Assembly: GCA_041690635.1 (NCBI GenBank)
Contig: JAWLGZ010000003.1
Span: forward strand, 1 to 64,000
Length of the DNA stretch: 64,000 nt
From: JAWLGZ01 sp041690635
GTDB lineage: Bacteria; Pseudomonadota; Gammaproteobacteria; Thiohalomonadales; Thiohalomonadaceae
Direction of reading: 5' to 3'
Positions within the stretch are counted from its first letter, which is position 1, and each line of letters starts with the position of its first letter. This document shows positions 8,285 to 16,337 of the stretch, one piece after another. The notes beneath the pieces were generated by a model. That model saw only the letters and a list, made by a program, of their open reading frames with translations. It did no database searches and was not told where the DNA came from. Position numbers and translations under genes: made by a program.

Positions 8285-9074
8285 AGACCCAGAGCAGAAT
8301 GGCGCCGAGAGCGAGTCGATAGATCACGAACGGCAGCATGCCGATGCGATCAAGCAGCTTAAGGAAGAAGTGGATGCACAGATAGGCGCTGATACCCGCC
8401 AACACAGTCCCTGTCAGCAGCGTACCCCAGGCAGTCGGTTCGCCCGCCTCGATAAGGTCTTTCACACTGAGGCCGCCGGCAAGGAGGATGACCGGGATGG
8501 AGAGCAGGAAAGAAAAGCGTGCCGCCGCGGTACGGGTGAGGCCGAGGGCGAGCCCGGCGGTAATGGTGATGCCGGAGCGGGAGGTGCCTGGGATCAGCGC
8601 AATCGCCTGGGCGACACCTATGATCAGCACGTCGCGCCAGCCGACGGTGTGTTCGTCACGCACCCGGCGTCCCTGCACGTCCGCCCACCACAGGGCCAAT
8701 CCGAACACGATGGTGGTGGCTGCAATCACCAGCGGTGAACGCAGTTCGGTCTCAATCACCCCTTTGAAGGCGAGTCCTGCGAGCCCCACCGGAATGGTGC
8801 CGAACAGCACGGCCCACGCCAGTCGACTCTCGCCAACGAGTTTGCGCGTGGCGACGGAGCGGACCCAGTCGCGGGTCATCCGGTTGACCTCGTCGCGGAA
8901 ATACCAGACCACCGCGATCAACGTACCCACATGCACCGAAACATCGAAAGCGAGCCCCTGGTCCTCCCACTCCGCCAGGTGCGGTGTCAGGATGAGATGG
9001 GCCGAACTGGAGATGGGCAGAAACTCGGTGAGTCCCTGCAGGATTGCCAGTACGGTGATCTGCAGCCAGTCCAA
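8277..9074 (-). CDS. uppP: Undecaprenyl-diphosphatase (BacA/UppP)
   Basis: This 265-residue polytopic inner-membrane protein dephosphorylates undecaprenyl diphosphate to recycle the lipid carrier of peptidoglycan and other envelope glycans. Both family signatures are present: GLTEFLPISSSAHL near residue 14 (catalytic Glu and Ser) and PGTSRSGITITAGL near residue 165 (Arg-Ser-Gly). The length equals the family norm. ATG 9074 begins MDWLQITVLAILQG, the usual N-terminus. It leads the operon with the vanZ-like and thioredoxin-like genes. Confidence 0.95.
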   Translation of the reverse strand: MDWLQITVLAILQGLTEFLPISSSAHLILTPHLAEWEDQGLAFDVSVHVGTLIAVVWYFRDEVNRMTRDWVRSVATRKLVGESRLAWAVLFGTIPVGLAGLAFKGVIETELRSPLVIAATTIVFGLALWWADVQGRRVRDEHTVGWRDVLIIGVAQAIALIPGTSRSGITITAGLALGLTRTAAARFSFLLSIPVILLAGGLSVKDLIEAGEPTAWGTLLTGTVLAGISAYLCIHFFLKLLDRIGMLPFVIYRLALGAILLWVYV

Positions 9075-9108
9075 GGCGTTGGCGCTCCGTTGGAAGTAGT
9101 GTTCCGGG

Positions 9109-9843
9109 CTAAATGGGCAGAAAGATCGCCTGCGCGACGCTCTGGATCACCTTGGTCACCGAACGGTTGTAACGGTCGGCGATGATGCGCGCCATCATGT
9201 CCTGATGGGCAATCAGTTTGCCGAACTGCCGCTCATAGCTGAGGTTGATCACTCCCCCCTCCAGGGCGTTGCTGAGAAGGTAGAGCTCACCGTTTGGACG
9301 ACGTGACTGGGCCAGCTTCCAGGCGGCGATCTCGAAATTGCGGGCGCTGTTGTAGAGCTTTTGCGCGTCGAGGCTGTCGGGGATGAAGAACTCCCGCTTA
9401 CCGTTATAGGCGTCGAGGGTCATGGTCATCAGGCCCCCGACGAAGGCGAGCACCCGATCCCCCGCATAGCGCTCGTCGAAGGCGAGCAGGATCGCCTCGG
9501 TACCCTGCCGCCCCTCCAATTCCGGGAACGCCGTCAGCCCTTCCGGCGGTTCGAAGATGCGCGCTACCGCCGCCTCCAGGCCAGGCTGGCCCGCATTGCG
9601 CCACTCCCGCGGATTGCGGCGATAGAGCTTTTCGGCCAACTCCCGCAACAAGTCCATGGCGATGCCGACGTGCAACTCGGCGACGAGATCGATGTCGGTC
9701 TTGGCAACGTCGCGAAACTGGTAACTCTTCTGGCTCTTCGGCTGCCCTCGATCGGTCGGTTCGGTGGAACGGGTGTCATTCAGCGCGCAACCGGCGAGGG
9801 CAAGCAGCGTGGCGAAGATGCCAATCGCGCGCGCCCCCGTCAT
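9109..9843 (-). CDS. Conserved lipoprotein
   Basis: This 244-residue protein has a type II signal peptide (MTGARAIGIFATLLALAGC), a clear lipobox with the lipidated Cys at residue 19 followed by Ala, so outer-membrane sorting is likely. The mature part is mostly helical, with LVAELHVGIAMDLLRELAEKL and a C-terminal IIADRYNRSVTKVIQSVAQ. I know no function for this family. The start codon overlaps the stop of the upstream methyltransferase by ATGA, which fixes ATG 9843 and implies translational coupling. A longer in-frame extension to 10425 is only the shadow of the methyltransferase. Confidence 0.75.
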   Translation of the reverse strand: MTGARAIGIFATLLALAGCALNDTRSTEPTDRGQPKSQKSYQFRDVAKTDIDLVAELHVGIAMDLLRELAEKLYRRNPREWRNAGQPGLEAAVARIFEPPEGLTAFPELEGRQGTEAILLAFDERYAGDRVLAFVGGLMTMTLDAYNGKREFFIPDSLDAQKLYNSARNFEIAAWKLAQSRRPNGELYLLSNALEGGVINLSYERQFGKLIAHQDMMARIIADRYNRSVTKVIQSVAQAIFLPI

Positions 9844-10538
9844 CAGCGCCGCTCGGCAACAATGCGGGCGTATCGCCCTTCGCGCATCAGGCAGCTGTCG
9901 AGCACCGCGAAACCAGTGCGATTCAGAAGATAGACCAGATCGTCGCGGGAGAAACGGTTGTGCTCGATGAAGTGGACGAACAAGTCCTCGATCTCTGCGA
10001 CCGGGGTATCGCGCCGGAACACCTTCGGCTCGTCGGTCTGGGCGCGGATATAGACATCCAACGGTGCCCGGACCCAGTCGAGGATCAGCAACCGACCGCC
10101 CGGCTTCAGGCAGCGTTGCAGTTCCAGCAGGGCGCGTACCGGCTGGTGCATCTCGTGCAGCACCACCGAGGCGAGTGCCGCATCCACCGAGCCGTCGACC
10201 AGCGGCAGTGTCGGATCGTGCAGGTCTTGGCACACCATCTCGCACCCGGCCGGCAGCGGCTCGACCGCATCCAGCATATAAGGTGCGCACTCGACGCCGA
10301 CAGCGCGGATTCCGGTGTAGCGCTGGGCCAGCGCCCCCAGGAACATGCCGGGGCCGGCACCGAGATCGAGTACGGTGGCCGGCGAACCGAGGGCAGGCTC
10401 CACCCATTCGGCCCAATAGGCCCAAAACGCCTCATCGAAGCGTCCGGCGAAGTGATCCTTCATCATCCGGGCGAAGCGCTCGCCATCGCGGTGATGGCGG
10501 GCGAGCATCGCCTGGGTCTCTGCAATCTGGTTCGGCAT
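9843..10538 (-). CDS. Class I SAM-dependent methyltransferase
   Basis: This 231-residue cytoplasmic enzyme has a Rossmann-type methyltransferase fold. Motif I is VLDLGAGPGMFLGAL near residue 57, followed by an acidic residue after strand 2 (AVGVECAPYML), a motif II-like VDAALASVVLHEM, and a KPGGRLLILDW strand 5. The substrate cannot be read from the sequence; the pattern is that of small-molecule (UbiE/Methyltransf_11-like) enzymes. ATG 10538 has GAGG five bases upstream; GTG 10544 is an alternative. It overlaps the downstream lipoprotein gene by ATGA. Confidence 0.8.
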   Translation of the reverse strand: MPNQIAETQAMLARHHRDGERFARMMKDHFAGRFDEAFWAYWAEWVEPALGSPATVLDLGAGPGMFLGALAQRYTGIRAVGVECAPYMLDAVEPLPAGCEMVCQDLHDPTLPLVDGSVDAALASVVLHEMHQPVRALLELQRCLKPGGRLLILDWVRAPLDVYIRAQTDEPKVFRRDTPVAEIEDLFVHFIEHNRFSRDDLVYLLNRTGFAVLDSCLMREGRYARIVAERR

Positions 10539-10662
10539 GATCACCTCGGGATTGTGTCCGGCGCATTATAAACCGCACCGTAAACGGGACGTGTAAGGAA
10601 AAATTCACAAGGTGCTGCTAGTTTTTCATCGACCAAAACAAAAAACACGAGGATGAGAAACC

Positions 10663-10869
10663 ATGAGCGAACTGGTGAACTTCTACACCAGCAGCCTGCC
10701 ACGGCGTCCCGAGACCCGGACCCGCCTGCTTGAGGAGATCGCCTTTCTGGAGTCCCGCCTGCTGGCGATGGATTCCGGTGACTGCGCCTACGAAAAGACC
10801 ATGGCGCGGGGTTACACGGCGCTGCTCTCCGTTCGCAGGAACGAGCTGGCGGCCCTTCCGGGGGCGTGA
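10663..10869 (+). CDS. Small hypothetical protein (68 residues)
   Basis: This soluble, helical protein starts MSELVNFYTSSLPRRPETR and continues with a predicted long helix (LLEEIAFLESRLLAMD). ATG 10663 is preceded by ACGAGG at a spacing of about 10. The gene sits between two minus-strand genes and ends 22 bases before the MidA-like stop, so the two are convergent. I recognise no family. The ordered composition, ribosome-binding site and lack of a better frame in this stretch support a real gene. Confidence 0.55.
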   Translation: MSELVNFYTSSLPRRPETRTRLLEEIAFLESRLLAMDSGDCAYEKTMARGYTALLSVRRNELAALPGA

Positions 10870-10891
10870 AGACCCGGCCCTGTCCGGGCTG

Positions 10892-12079
10892 CTACAACCT
10901 TCCCCGCTCGTCCCGCAAGGCAAAACCCCTCAGGGGCTCGCCGAGCCCCCGTCCCAGCGCCAGCACCCTGAACCGCTCCCCCATCTCGCCAGGCATGGTC
11001 AGCCGCTTGACCTGAGCGGCCAGGCGGAACTGCTCCTCCACATCGCCGGACGGGCTCACCGCCAGTTCCGCCAGTCCATTGGCCAGCAGGAAGTTGGCCT
11101 GATTGGTGAACCCGAGCACCGAAAGCCCCCCCTCCAGGGCCGCCTCGGCTGCCGCGGTAAAGTCCACGTGGGCGGTGATGTCTTCGAGCCCGGGCAGGTG
11201 AAACGGATTGGGGTGGGCGCGGTGGCGGTAGTGGCACATCAGCGTGCCGCCGGTGCGTGCCGGGTGATAGAACGCTGAACCGGGATAGCCGTAATCGATC
11301 AGGAAGGCGACACCGTTGTCGAGGAACCGGCCAAGATCGCGTACCCACTCCGCGGCGTCCAGGTTCAGTTCCGACTCGTAGCCGGGCGGCAGGTGGTAGC
11401 GCTGCTGCAGTTCGCCGATGGCCGTGCGCACCCGGTCATCCGCCGGTTGGCCCGGCTCCCAATCGTAACCGTCATCCCGCCGCACCACGAACAGCTCGCA
11501 CGGGTCCGCGTCCGTGATACGGAAACGGTGTACCGGGATGGCGTCCAGCAGCTCGTTCGCGATTACCACACCGTGGAAGTGATCGGGCGGCGCGTCCAGC
11601 CAGCGGACCCGTCCCGCCAGAGCCGGGGACAGGGTGTGCAGTGCCGCCAACTGCCGTTCCCGCAGATCGGCGCTCACCTCCAGAATCAGGTAGGCCTCGG
11701 GCAGCGCGTCCAGCCGCTCCAGTTCCGCCAGCAGTTCCACGGCAAGCACGCCGCTGCCGGCACCGAACTCCAGCAGCGAACCGCCGGTCTGCACCAGCAC
11801 CTGCGCGCACTGACGGGCAAGGCAGCGGCCGAACAGGGGGGAGGCCTCCGGCGCGGTGATGAAATCTCCCGCCGCCCCAAGCTTGTGGGCCCCGGCGCTA
11901 TAATAGCCAAGGCCCGGCGCATAGAGCGCCAGTTGCATGAAATGCGCAAAGTCGATGCGGCCGCCCGCCGCCGCGATAGCGTCATCGATATGCGCCTTGA
12001 CCCGCTCACCGTGGGCAAGGGCTTCCGGCTCAGGGGGCGGCAGATCGAAGGGGGTGCCGCTCTCTCTCGGTGGTGGCAT
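10892..12079 (-). CDS. MidA/NDUFAF7-like SAM-dependent methyltransferase
   Basis: This 395-residue member of the COG1565 (DUF185) family has hallmarks GGRIDFAHFMQLALYAPGLG near residue 39, FITAPEASPLFGRCLARQ, motif I LLEFGAGSGVLAVELL, and VVIANELLDAIPVHRF. The human homologue NDUFAF7 methylates an arginine in NDUFS2 of complex I; the bacterial substrate is not established. The length matches the family. It begins at ATG 12079 in an intergenic region shared with the divergent folM gene. Confidence 0.88.
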   Translation of the reverse strand: MPPPRESGTPFDLPPPEPEALAHGERVKAHIDDAIAAAGGRIDFAHFMQLALYAPGLGYYSAGAHKLGAAGDFITAPEASPLFGRCLARQCAQVLVQTGGSLLEFGAGSGVLAVELLAELERLDALPEAYLILEVSADLRERQLAALHTLSPALAGRVRWLDAPPDHFHGVVIANELLDAIPVHRFRITDADPCELFVVRRDDGYDWEPGQPADDRVRTAIGELQQRYHLPPGYESELNLDAAEWVRDLGRFLDNGVAFLIDYGYPGSAFYHPARTGGTLMCHYRHRAHPNPFHLPGLEDITAHVDFTAAAEAALEGGLSVLGFTNQANFLLANGLAELAVSPSGDVEEQFRLAAQVKRLTMPGEMGERFRVLALGRGLGEPLRGFALRDERGRL

Positions 12080-12158
12080 CGGATGTCGTCGCCGTTTAGT
12101 CGTGTGGACGGGATACTAACCCAGCCGTTACTTCCCATCCGAATCGGTTGTTGTTTAC

Positions 12159-12185
12159 CCTCTGTGTTCCCAGTGCCTTTGTGGC
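12159..12185 (+). repeat. Partial copy of a dispersed CTCTGTG.../TGTGGC element
   Basis: CCTCTGTGTTCCCAGTGCCTTTGTGGC, in the divergent gap upstream of folM, resembles one end of the inverted-repeat element at 34663-34778 (CTCTGTGTCCGCTGTGACC...). It looks like a half copy and lies within the probable folM promoter or leader. Confidence 0.45.
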
Positions 12186-12212
12186 AGGTTTTCAGTCCAA
12201 TTGGAGATACGT

Positions 12213-12962
12213 GTGACCGATCAGAACCTGGACGGAAAGGCAGTCCTCATCACCGGCGCCGCCCACCGCATCGGGGCGACCACCGCGCGCCGACTGCACG
12301 GGGTCGGTGCCAATATCGTGCTGCACTACCGCGGCTCCCGCGATGCGGCGCGCGCGCTGCAGGATGAGCTGAACGGTCAGCGGAAAGACTCGGTCGTGCT
12401 GGTCCAGGCGGACCTGCTGGATATCGAAAAACTCTCCAGCCTCGCCAAACAGGCCCACGAGACGTGGGGCCGGCTCGACGTACTGATCAACAACGCATCG
12501 ACCTTTTATCCCACCCCGGTCGGCAGCGTCGATGAGCGCCAGTGGGACGATCTCATCGGCACCAATCTCAAGGCCCCCTTTTTTCTCTCCCAGGCCGCCG
12601 CCCCGTTCCTCACCCGTTCACGCGGCTGCATCGTCAACATTGTCGATGTCCACGCGGAGCGCCCGCTCAAGGAGCACCCGGTCTACAGCATCGCCAAGGC
12701 TGGGCTTGGCATGCTGACCCGTGCGTTGGCCGGCGAACTGGGTCCGAACATCCGGGTCAACGGCATCGCCCCCGGCGCCATACTGTGGCCCGAGCGGGGG
12801 CTGGACGAGGTGACCAAGCAGCGCATCGTCTCGCGCACCTTCCTCAAGCGGCAGGGGGAGCCGGACGACATCGCCCGGGCCGCCCTCTATCTCATCCGCG
12901 ACGCGGGCTACATGACCGGGCAGATCCTGACCGTGGACGGCGGGCGCTCGCTCAACGCGTAA
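12213..12962 (+). CDS. folM: Pteridine reductase (FolM-type short-chain dehydrogenase)
   Basis: This 249-residue NADPH-dependent SDR probably reduces dihydro- or tetrahydromonapterin/dihydrofolate. It shows the N-terminal cofactor motif GAAHRIGATTARRLHG (the TGxxxRxG variant used by NADPH-specific pteridine reductases), the NNAS motif (INNASTFYPTPVG), and the catalytic Tyr-x-x-x-Lys in YSIAKAGLGML. The C-terminus GQILTVDGGRSLN is classic. The neighbours folK and folB support a pterin role. GTG 12213 is chosen because GGAG ends seven bases upstream; an in-frame TTG at 12201 lacks such a site. Confidence 0.85.
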   Translation: MTDQNLDGKAVLITGAAHRIGATTARRLHGVGANIVLHYRGSRDAARALQDELNGQRKDSVVLVQADLLDIEKLSSLAKQAHETWGRLDVLINNASTFYPTPVGSVDERQWDDLIGTNLKAPFFLSQAAAPFLTRSRGCIVNIVDVHAERPLKEHPVYSIAKAGLGMLTRALAGELGPNIRVNGIAPGAILWPERGLDEVTKQRIVSRTFLKRQGEPDDIARAALYLIRDAGYMTGQILTVDGGRSLNA

Positions 12963-12970
12963 TGCCGGCG

Positions 12971-13018
12971 GACTGCATGGATGCAGGCGGTAGGGCAATG
13001 CATGGAGCAATTGCCGAG
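12971..13018 (+). repeat. 48-bp dispersed repeat, copy A
   Basis: This starts GACTGCATGGATGCAGG and ends CAATTGCCGAG. A second copy with about seven differences occupies 35529-35576 inside the his operon. Internal dyads (TGCATGGATGCA; GCAATGCATGGAGCAATTGC) suggest a structured RNA or DNA. It lies immediately after the folM stop. Confidence 0.7.
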
Positions 13019-13058
13019 GGGTGAAGGGATCAATTGAGCTAACTGTATAATTTTCGAT

Positions 13059-13096
13059 CCCCCTCATCCTAACCTTCTCCCTGGAGGAGAAGGGAT
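13059..13096 (+). repeat. Palindromic CCCTCATCC...GAGAAGGGA repeat, copy A
   Basis: CCCTCATCCTAACCTTCTCC is followed by CTGGAGGAGAAGGGA. The two halves of CCTTCTCCctggaGGAGAAGG are complementary. A near-identical copy in reverse orientation is at 21146-21182. This is a common intergenic dispersed element in gammaproteobacteria. Confidence 0.7.
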
Positions 13097-13173
13097 GAAA
13101 ACCGTTTTTCAACACCCTGCTAGAGTGTTAATCAGGGTCCCAGGGAGCGGGACGAGGCCAGGAGGGCCACCTG

Positions 13174-13386
13174 ATGCTCAGGGCGTATGTGGCGCTGACC
13201 GCGCTGGCGCTCGTCGCCTTCGCGGTGTTCTCCCCCGAAGGCGAGCCGCAGCCGGGCCATGACAGGGACCAGCGGATGGGCGTGGCGGAGGAGAGGAAAC
13301 GGAGCCCGACGGAGGGGCGGCCCGAATTCATCCAACTGCTCTACGTGTTCCATCCGAACGCGAAACGCGACCCGGTCAAAATCTAA
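13174..13386 (+). CDS. Possible small exported or membrane protein (70 residues)
   Basis: This begins MLRAYVALTALALVAFAVFS, a hydrophobic N-terminus that could be a signal peptide or anchor, and then becomes polar (EPQPGHDRDQRMG...) and ends PNAKRDPVKI. AGGAGG lies seven bases upstream of ATG 13174, a strong ribosome-binding site. The frame overlaps the 3' end of the convergent folK by 11 bases. No family is recognised, and a chance frame cannot be excluded. Confidence 0.4.
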   Translation: MLRAYVALTALALVAFAVFSPEGEPQPGHDRDQRMGVAEERKRSPTEGRPEFIQLLYVFHPNAKRDPVKI

Positions 13387-13864
13387 ACGGTATGGGGTGG
13401 AGCGGCTGGCGGTCGCGGTCGTACGCGGCCCACAGTTCCGCGTAGGTGCATCCCTCGGTCGGATGGACGAGGTTGCCGGCGATCTCCGCCAACGGCCAGA
13501 GTACGAAGGCGTTGACGAGGATCTCCGGGCGCGGCAGTTCCAGCCGTCCTTCGCGACAGACCCGATCACCGTAGAGCAACAGGTCGATGTCGAGCGTGCG
13601 TGAGGAGAAGCGCGGCCCCCCACGTAGCCGCCCGTGGTGCTCCTCGATAGCGCGCAGGTCGTCGGCGAGGGCGTGGACCTCCCGGTCCGTCTCGAAACCG
13701 GCCACCAGATTGTAGAAAGCATCGCCGGTGAAACCCACCGACTCGCTCTCGTAGACCGAGGAGAGGGTGAGATCGCCGAACATCTCGGCGAGGTCGGCAA
13801 CGCCCGCCCGGATATTTCGCTCCCGGTCGATGTTGCTGCCGATGCTGACGTAGACGCGCGGCAT
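13376..13864 (-). CDS. folK: 2-amino-4-hydroxy-6-hydroxymethyldihydropteridine diphosphokinase
   Basis: This 162-residue cytoplasmic folate enzyme transfers pyrophosphate from ATP to hydroxymethyldihydropterin. It has the N-terminal strand with GSNIDRERNIRAGV, the VYESESVGFTGDAFYNLV segment, and the family signature (G)GPRFSSRTLDIDLLLYGD near residue 85, with the Mg-binding DIDLL acids. Its ATG overlaps the folB stop by one base (TGATG), so it is co-translated with folB. The length is normal. Confidence 0.93.
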   Translation of the reverse strand: MPRVYVSIGSNIDRERNIRAGVADLAEMFGDLTLSSVYESESVGFTGDAFYNLVAGFETDREVHALADDLRAIEEHHGRLRGGPRFSSRTLDIDLLLYGDRVCREGRLELPRPEILVNAFVLWPLAEIAGNLVHPTEGCTYAELWAAYDRDRQPLHPIPFRF

Positions 13865-14220
13865 CAGTTCCGTGCGCCCCGCTCGATCACCACACCCACG
13901 TCGCCGGCATAACGCACCGCGCCCCGCTTGTTGACCCGTACCCGCACCCAGGGCACGCCGAACTCGTCGAGGATGATGCCGGCCACCCGCTCGGCCAGGG
14001 TTTCGACCAGCTGAAAACGGCTCTCCTCCACGAAGGCGATGAGCCGCTTGGCGACCGCCTTGTAGTCGAGGGTGTCGTCGATGCTGTCGGTGGCCGCGGC
14101 CCGGGCGATGTCCGTACCCATCTCCAGGTCGAGACTCACGGTCTGTTTGATGCGGCGCTCCCAGTCGAACACGCCGATCACGGTTTCGATCTTCAGGTCG
14201 TTGAGGTAGACGATATCCAT
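13864..14220 (-). CDS. folB: Dihydroneopterin aldolase
   Basis: This 118-residue protein begins MDIVYLNDLKIETVIGVFDWERR, typical of FolB/FolX tunnelling-fold enzymes. The active-site Glu in GVFDWERRIKQTVSLDLEM, the DTLDYKAVAKRL stretch and the VRVRVNKRGAVRYAG C-terminus are present. FolB cleaves dihydroneopterin to hydroxymethyldihydropterin, the substrate of the downstream FolK. The frame extends to 14289 without a start of comparable quality, and ATG 14220 gives the standard length. It is divergent from plsY. Confidence 0.92.
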   Translation of the reverse strand: MDIVYLNDLKIETVIGVFDWERRIKQTVSLDLEMGTDIARAAATDSIDDTLDYKAVAKRLIAFVEESRFQLVETLAERVAGIILDEFGVPWVRVRVNKRGAVRYAGDVGVVIERGARN

Positions 14221-14330
14221 CGGGCTGGTTTTTCTTTGCGAATGGAGGGTTCGGAACCCCGCGGCGGCATGCTGCACCACGGGCGGCACGCCTAAGTTAT
14301 AATCCGCCGCCCGAGATTACCAGAAACCCC

Positions 14331-14921
14331 ATGACCGCCCCGGAAATCATTCTCATCGTCGTCGCCTATCTGCTCGGCTCGGTCTCCACCGCCATCATCA
14401 CCTGCCGGCTGCTGGGGCTGCCCGACCCGCGTACCGAGGGTTCCTGCAACCCGGGCGCCACCAACGTGCTGCGTATCGGCGGGAAAAAGGCCGCCGCGAT
14501 GACCCTCGCCGGCGATGTACTCAAGGGGGTGCTGCCGGTGCTGGCGGGGCGGCTGGCCGGATTCGATGCCCCGGTGCTGGCGCTGGCCGCCGGCGCCGCC
14601 TTCATTGGCCACCTCTATCCGCTCTTCTTCGGGTTCCGTGGCGGCAAGGGGGTGGCAACCGCCTTCGGTGCCCTCACCACGCTGATGCCGCTGGTGGGGC
14701 TTGCCCTGGTCGCCACCTGGCTCCTGATGGCCAAGGTGTTCCGCATCTCCTCCCTGTCGGCGCTCACCGCCGCCCTCCTCGCCCCGGTCTTTGTCTGGGC
14801 GCTGGAGCCGCAGCCGGCCTACCTGATGCTGGTCGGCGGCACCACCCTGCTGCTGGTCTGGCGGCACCGCTCCAACATCCGGAACCTGCTGGAGCGCAAG
14901 GAGGGGCAGATCGGGCGTTAG
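14331..14921 (+). CDS. plsY: Acyl-phosphate:glycerol-3-phosphate acyltransferase
   Basis: This 196-residue polytopic membrane enzyme makes lysophosphatidate from acyl-phosphate. It shows LLGSVSTAIITCRLLGLPDPR near residue 13, the signature GSCNPGATNVLRIGGKKAAA, and GHLYPLFFGFRGGKGVATAFG, all diagnostic for PlsY. Oddly, the stop codon TAG (14919-14921) is the boundary of a heptamer repeat array: its last base is the first base of the first GTCATTG unit. It is convergent with tsaD across that array. Confidence 0.95.
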   Translation: MTAPEIILIVVAYLLGSVSTAIITCRLLGLPDPRTEGSCNPGATNVLRIGGKKAAAMTLAGDVLKGVLPVLAGRLAGFDAPVLALAAGAAFIGHLYPLFFGFRGGKGVATAFGALTTLMPLVGLALVATWLLMAKVFRISSLSALTAALLAPVFVWALEPQPAYLMLVGGTTLLLVWRHRSNIRNLLERKEGQIGR

Positions 14922-15221
14922 TCATTGGTCATTGGTCATTGGTCGGTGGTCGGTGGACAAAGGACAAAATCCGACTACCGACCTCCGACTACCGACTACC
15001 GACTACCGACCACCGACCACCGACCACCGACCACCGACTACCGACTACCGACTACCGACCACCGACTACCGACTACCGACTACCGACCACCGACCACCGA
15101 CCACCGACCACCGACTACCGACTACCGACTACCGACTACCGACTACCGACCACCGACTACCGACCACCGACCACCGACTACCGACTACCGACTACCGACT
15201 ACCGACTACCGACCTCCGACA
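14921..15221 (+). repeat. Heptanucleotide tandem array, 43 units in strict 7-base register
   Basis: By my count 43 consecutive 7-base units run without an indel. They are three GTCATTG, two GTCGGTG, GACAAAG, GACAAAA, then about 36 units of the type ACCGACT/ACCGACC with TCCGACT variants near each end, finishing TCCGACA. The first GTCGGTG units are the reverse complement of the later CACCGAC phase, so the left end can fold on the main block. It fills the convergent gap between plsY and tsaD and supplies the stop codons of both. The plus strand is open in all three frames. Confidence 0.95.
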
Positions 15222-16215
15222 ACTCCATCATCGGCCAGCGCGGCCTCGCGGTGAAGGCGAGCGGCTCGTGCTGGCCCGCCTGAAGGCGCAGGCAGCCGGC
15301 GTAGGCGATCATGGCCCCGTTGTCGGTACACAGCTCCGGGCGCGGATAGTAAACGCTCGCTCCATCCCCCTTGAGCACCGCCTCCAACCGCTCGCGCAGG
15401 CGCCGGTTGGCACTCACGCCGCCGGCCATCACCAGCCGGGTGAGCCCGGTCTCCTTCAGCGCCCGGCGGCACTTGATCACCAGGGTGTCGACCACCGCTT
15501 CCTCGAAGGCGCGTGCGATATCCGCCCGCGCCTCCGGCCCCTGTTCGCGCGCGGTGGTCAAGGCGAAGGTCTTCAGACCCGAGAAGCTGAAGTCGAGCCC
15601 GGGACGATCGGTCATCGGCCGGGGGAAACGGAACCGCGTCGGATCGCCCTCATTCGCCAGTCGCGCCAGTTCAGGTCCGCCCGGGTAGCCCAGTTCCAGC
15701 AGTTTCGCAGTCTTGTCGAACGCCTCGCCCGCGGCGTCGTCCAGAGACTCACCGAGCAGGGTGTAGCGCCCGACCCCGTCCACCCGCACCAGTTGGGTGT
15801 GGCCGCCGGAGACCAGCAGGGCGACGAACGGAAAGGTGGGCGGTTCCGGTTCCAGCATCGGGGCCAGCAGATGGCCCTCCATATGATGTACCCCGACCGC
15901 CGGAATGCCCCACGCCCAGGCCAGGCTACGACCCACCGCCGCACCCACCAGCAAGGCGCCAATCAGCCCCGGGCCGGCGGTGTAGGCCACCCCCTCGATA
16001 TCACCACGGGTGACCCCCGCCTCGGTCATCACCCGTTTGAGGAGGGGAAGCAGCTTGCGCACGTGGTCGCGGGAGGCCAGTTCCGGCACCACCCCGCCGT
16101 ACTGCGCATGGAGCGCGATCTGGGTGTGGACGGCGTGGGCGAGCAGCCCGTCGCCGGGCCGGTAAAGGGCGACGCCGGTCTCGTCGCAGGAGGTTTCGAT
16201 TCCGAGGGTCAGCAT
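15199..16215 (-). CDS. tsaD: tRNA N6-threonylcarbamoyladenosine transferase
   Basis: This 338-residue ASKHA-fold enzyme, with TsaB/TsaE, attaches threonylcarbamoyl to A37 of ANN-decoding tRNAs. It shows MLTLGIETSCDETGVALY at the start, metal-binding HMEGHLLAP near residue 111, LLVSGGHTQLV, and the nucleotide region GGVSANRRLRERL. ATG 16215 gives the family N-terminus; the frame is open upstream to 16311 but that is non-homologous. The last residues (EVGSR) and the TAG stop are read from the heptamer array, so the native C-terminus has been replaced or extended by repeat DNA. Confidence 0.95.
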   Translation of the reverse strand: MLTLGIETSCDETGVALYRPGDGLLAHAVHTQIALHAQYGGVVPELASRDHVRKLLPLLKRVMTEAGVTRGDIEGVAYTAGPGLIGALLVGAAVGRSLAWAWGIPAVGVHHMEGHLLAPMLEPEPPTFPFVALLVSGGHTQLVRVDGVGRYTLLGESLDDAAGEAFDKTAKLLELGYPGGPELARLANEGDPTRFRFPRPMTDRPGLDFSFSGLKTFALTTAREQGPEARADIARAFEEAVVDTLVIKCRRALKETGLTRLVMAGGVSANRRLRERLEAVLKGDGASVYYPRPELCTDNGAMIAYAGCLRLQAGQHEPLAFTARPRWPMMELSEVGSR

Positions 16216-16337
16216 TCGGCCATTCTCTCCCCAAGACCTTGGGGGCCACAAGCACGCTTTGCATTCAACTGGCGGCGGGATTAGAATTGTGTGTTCACTC
16301 GTCCCATCCAACCCAAAAGTTAAGGAAGAGAGTCTAC

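Noticed and set aside
14921..15221. CRISPR array
   Set aside because: The unit is 7 bases with no spacers and no cas genes nearby.
14932..16284. Long plus-strand frames across the heptamer array, including one of 450 codons antisense to tsaD
   Set aside because: The frames arise because the ACCGACY units contain no stop in any plus frame, and the rest is antisense to a clear tsaD.
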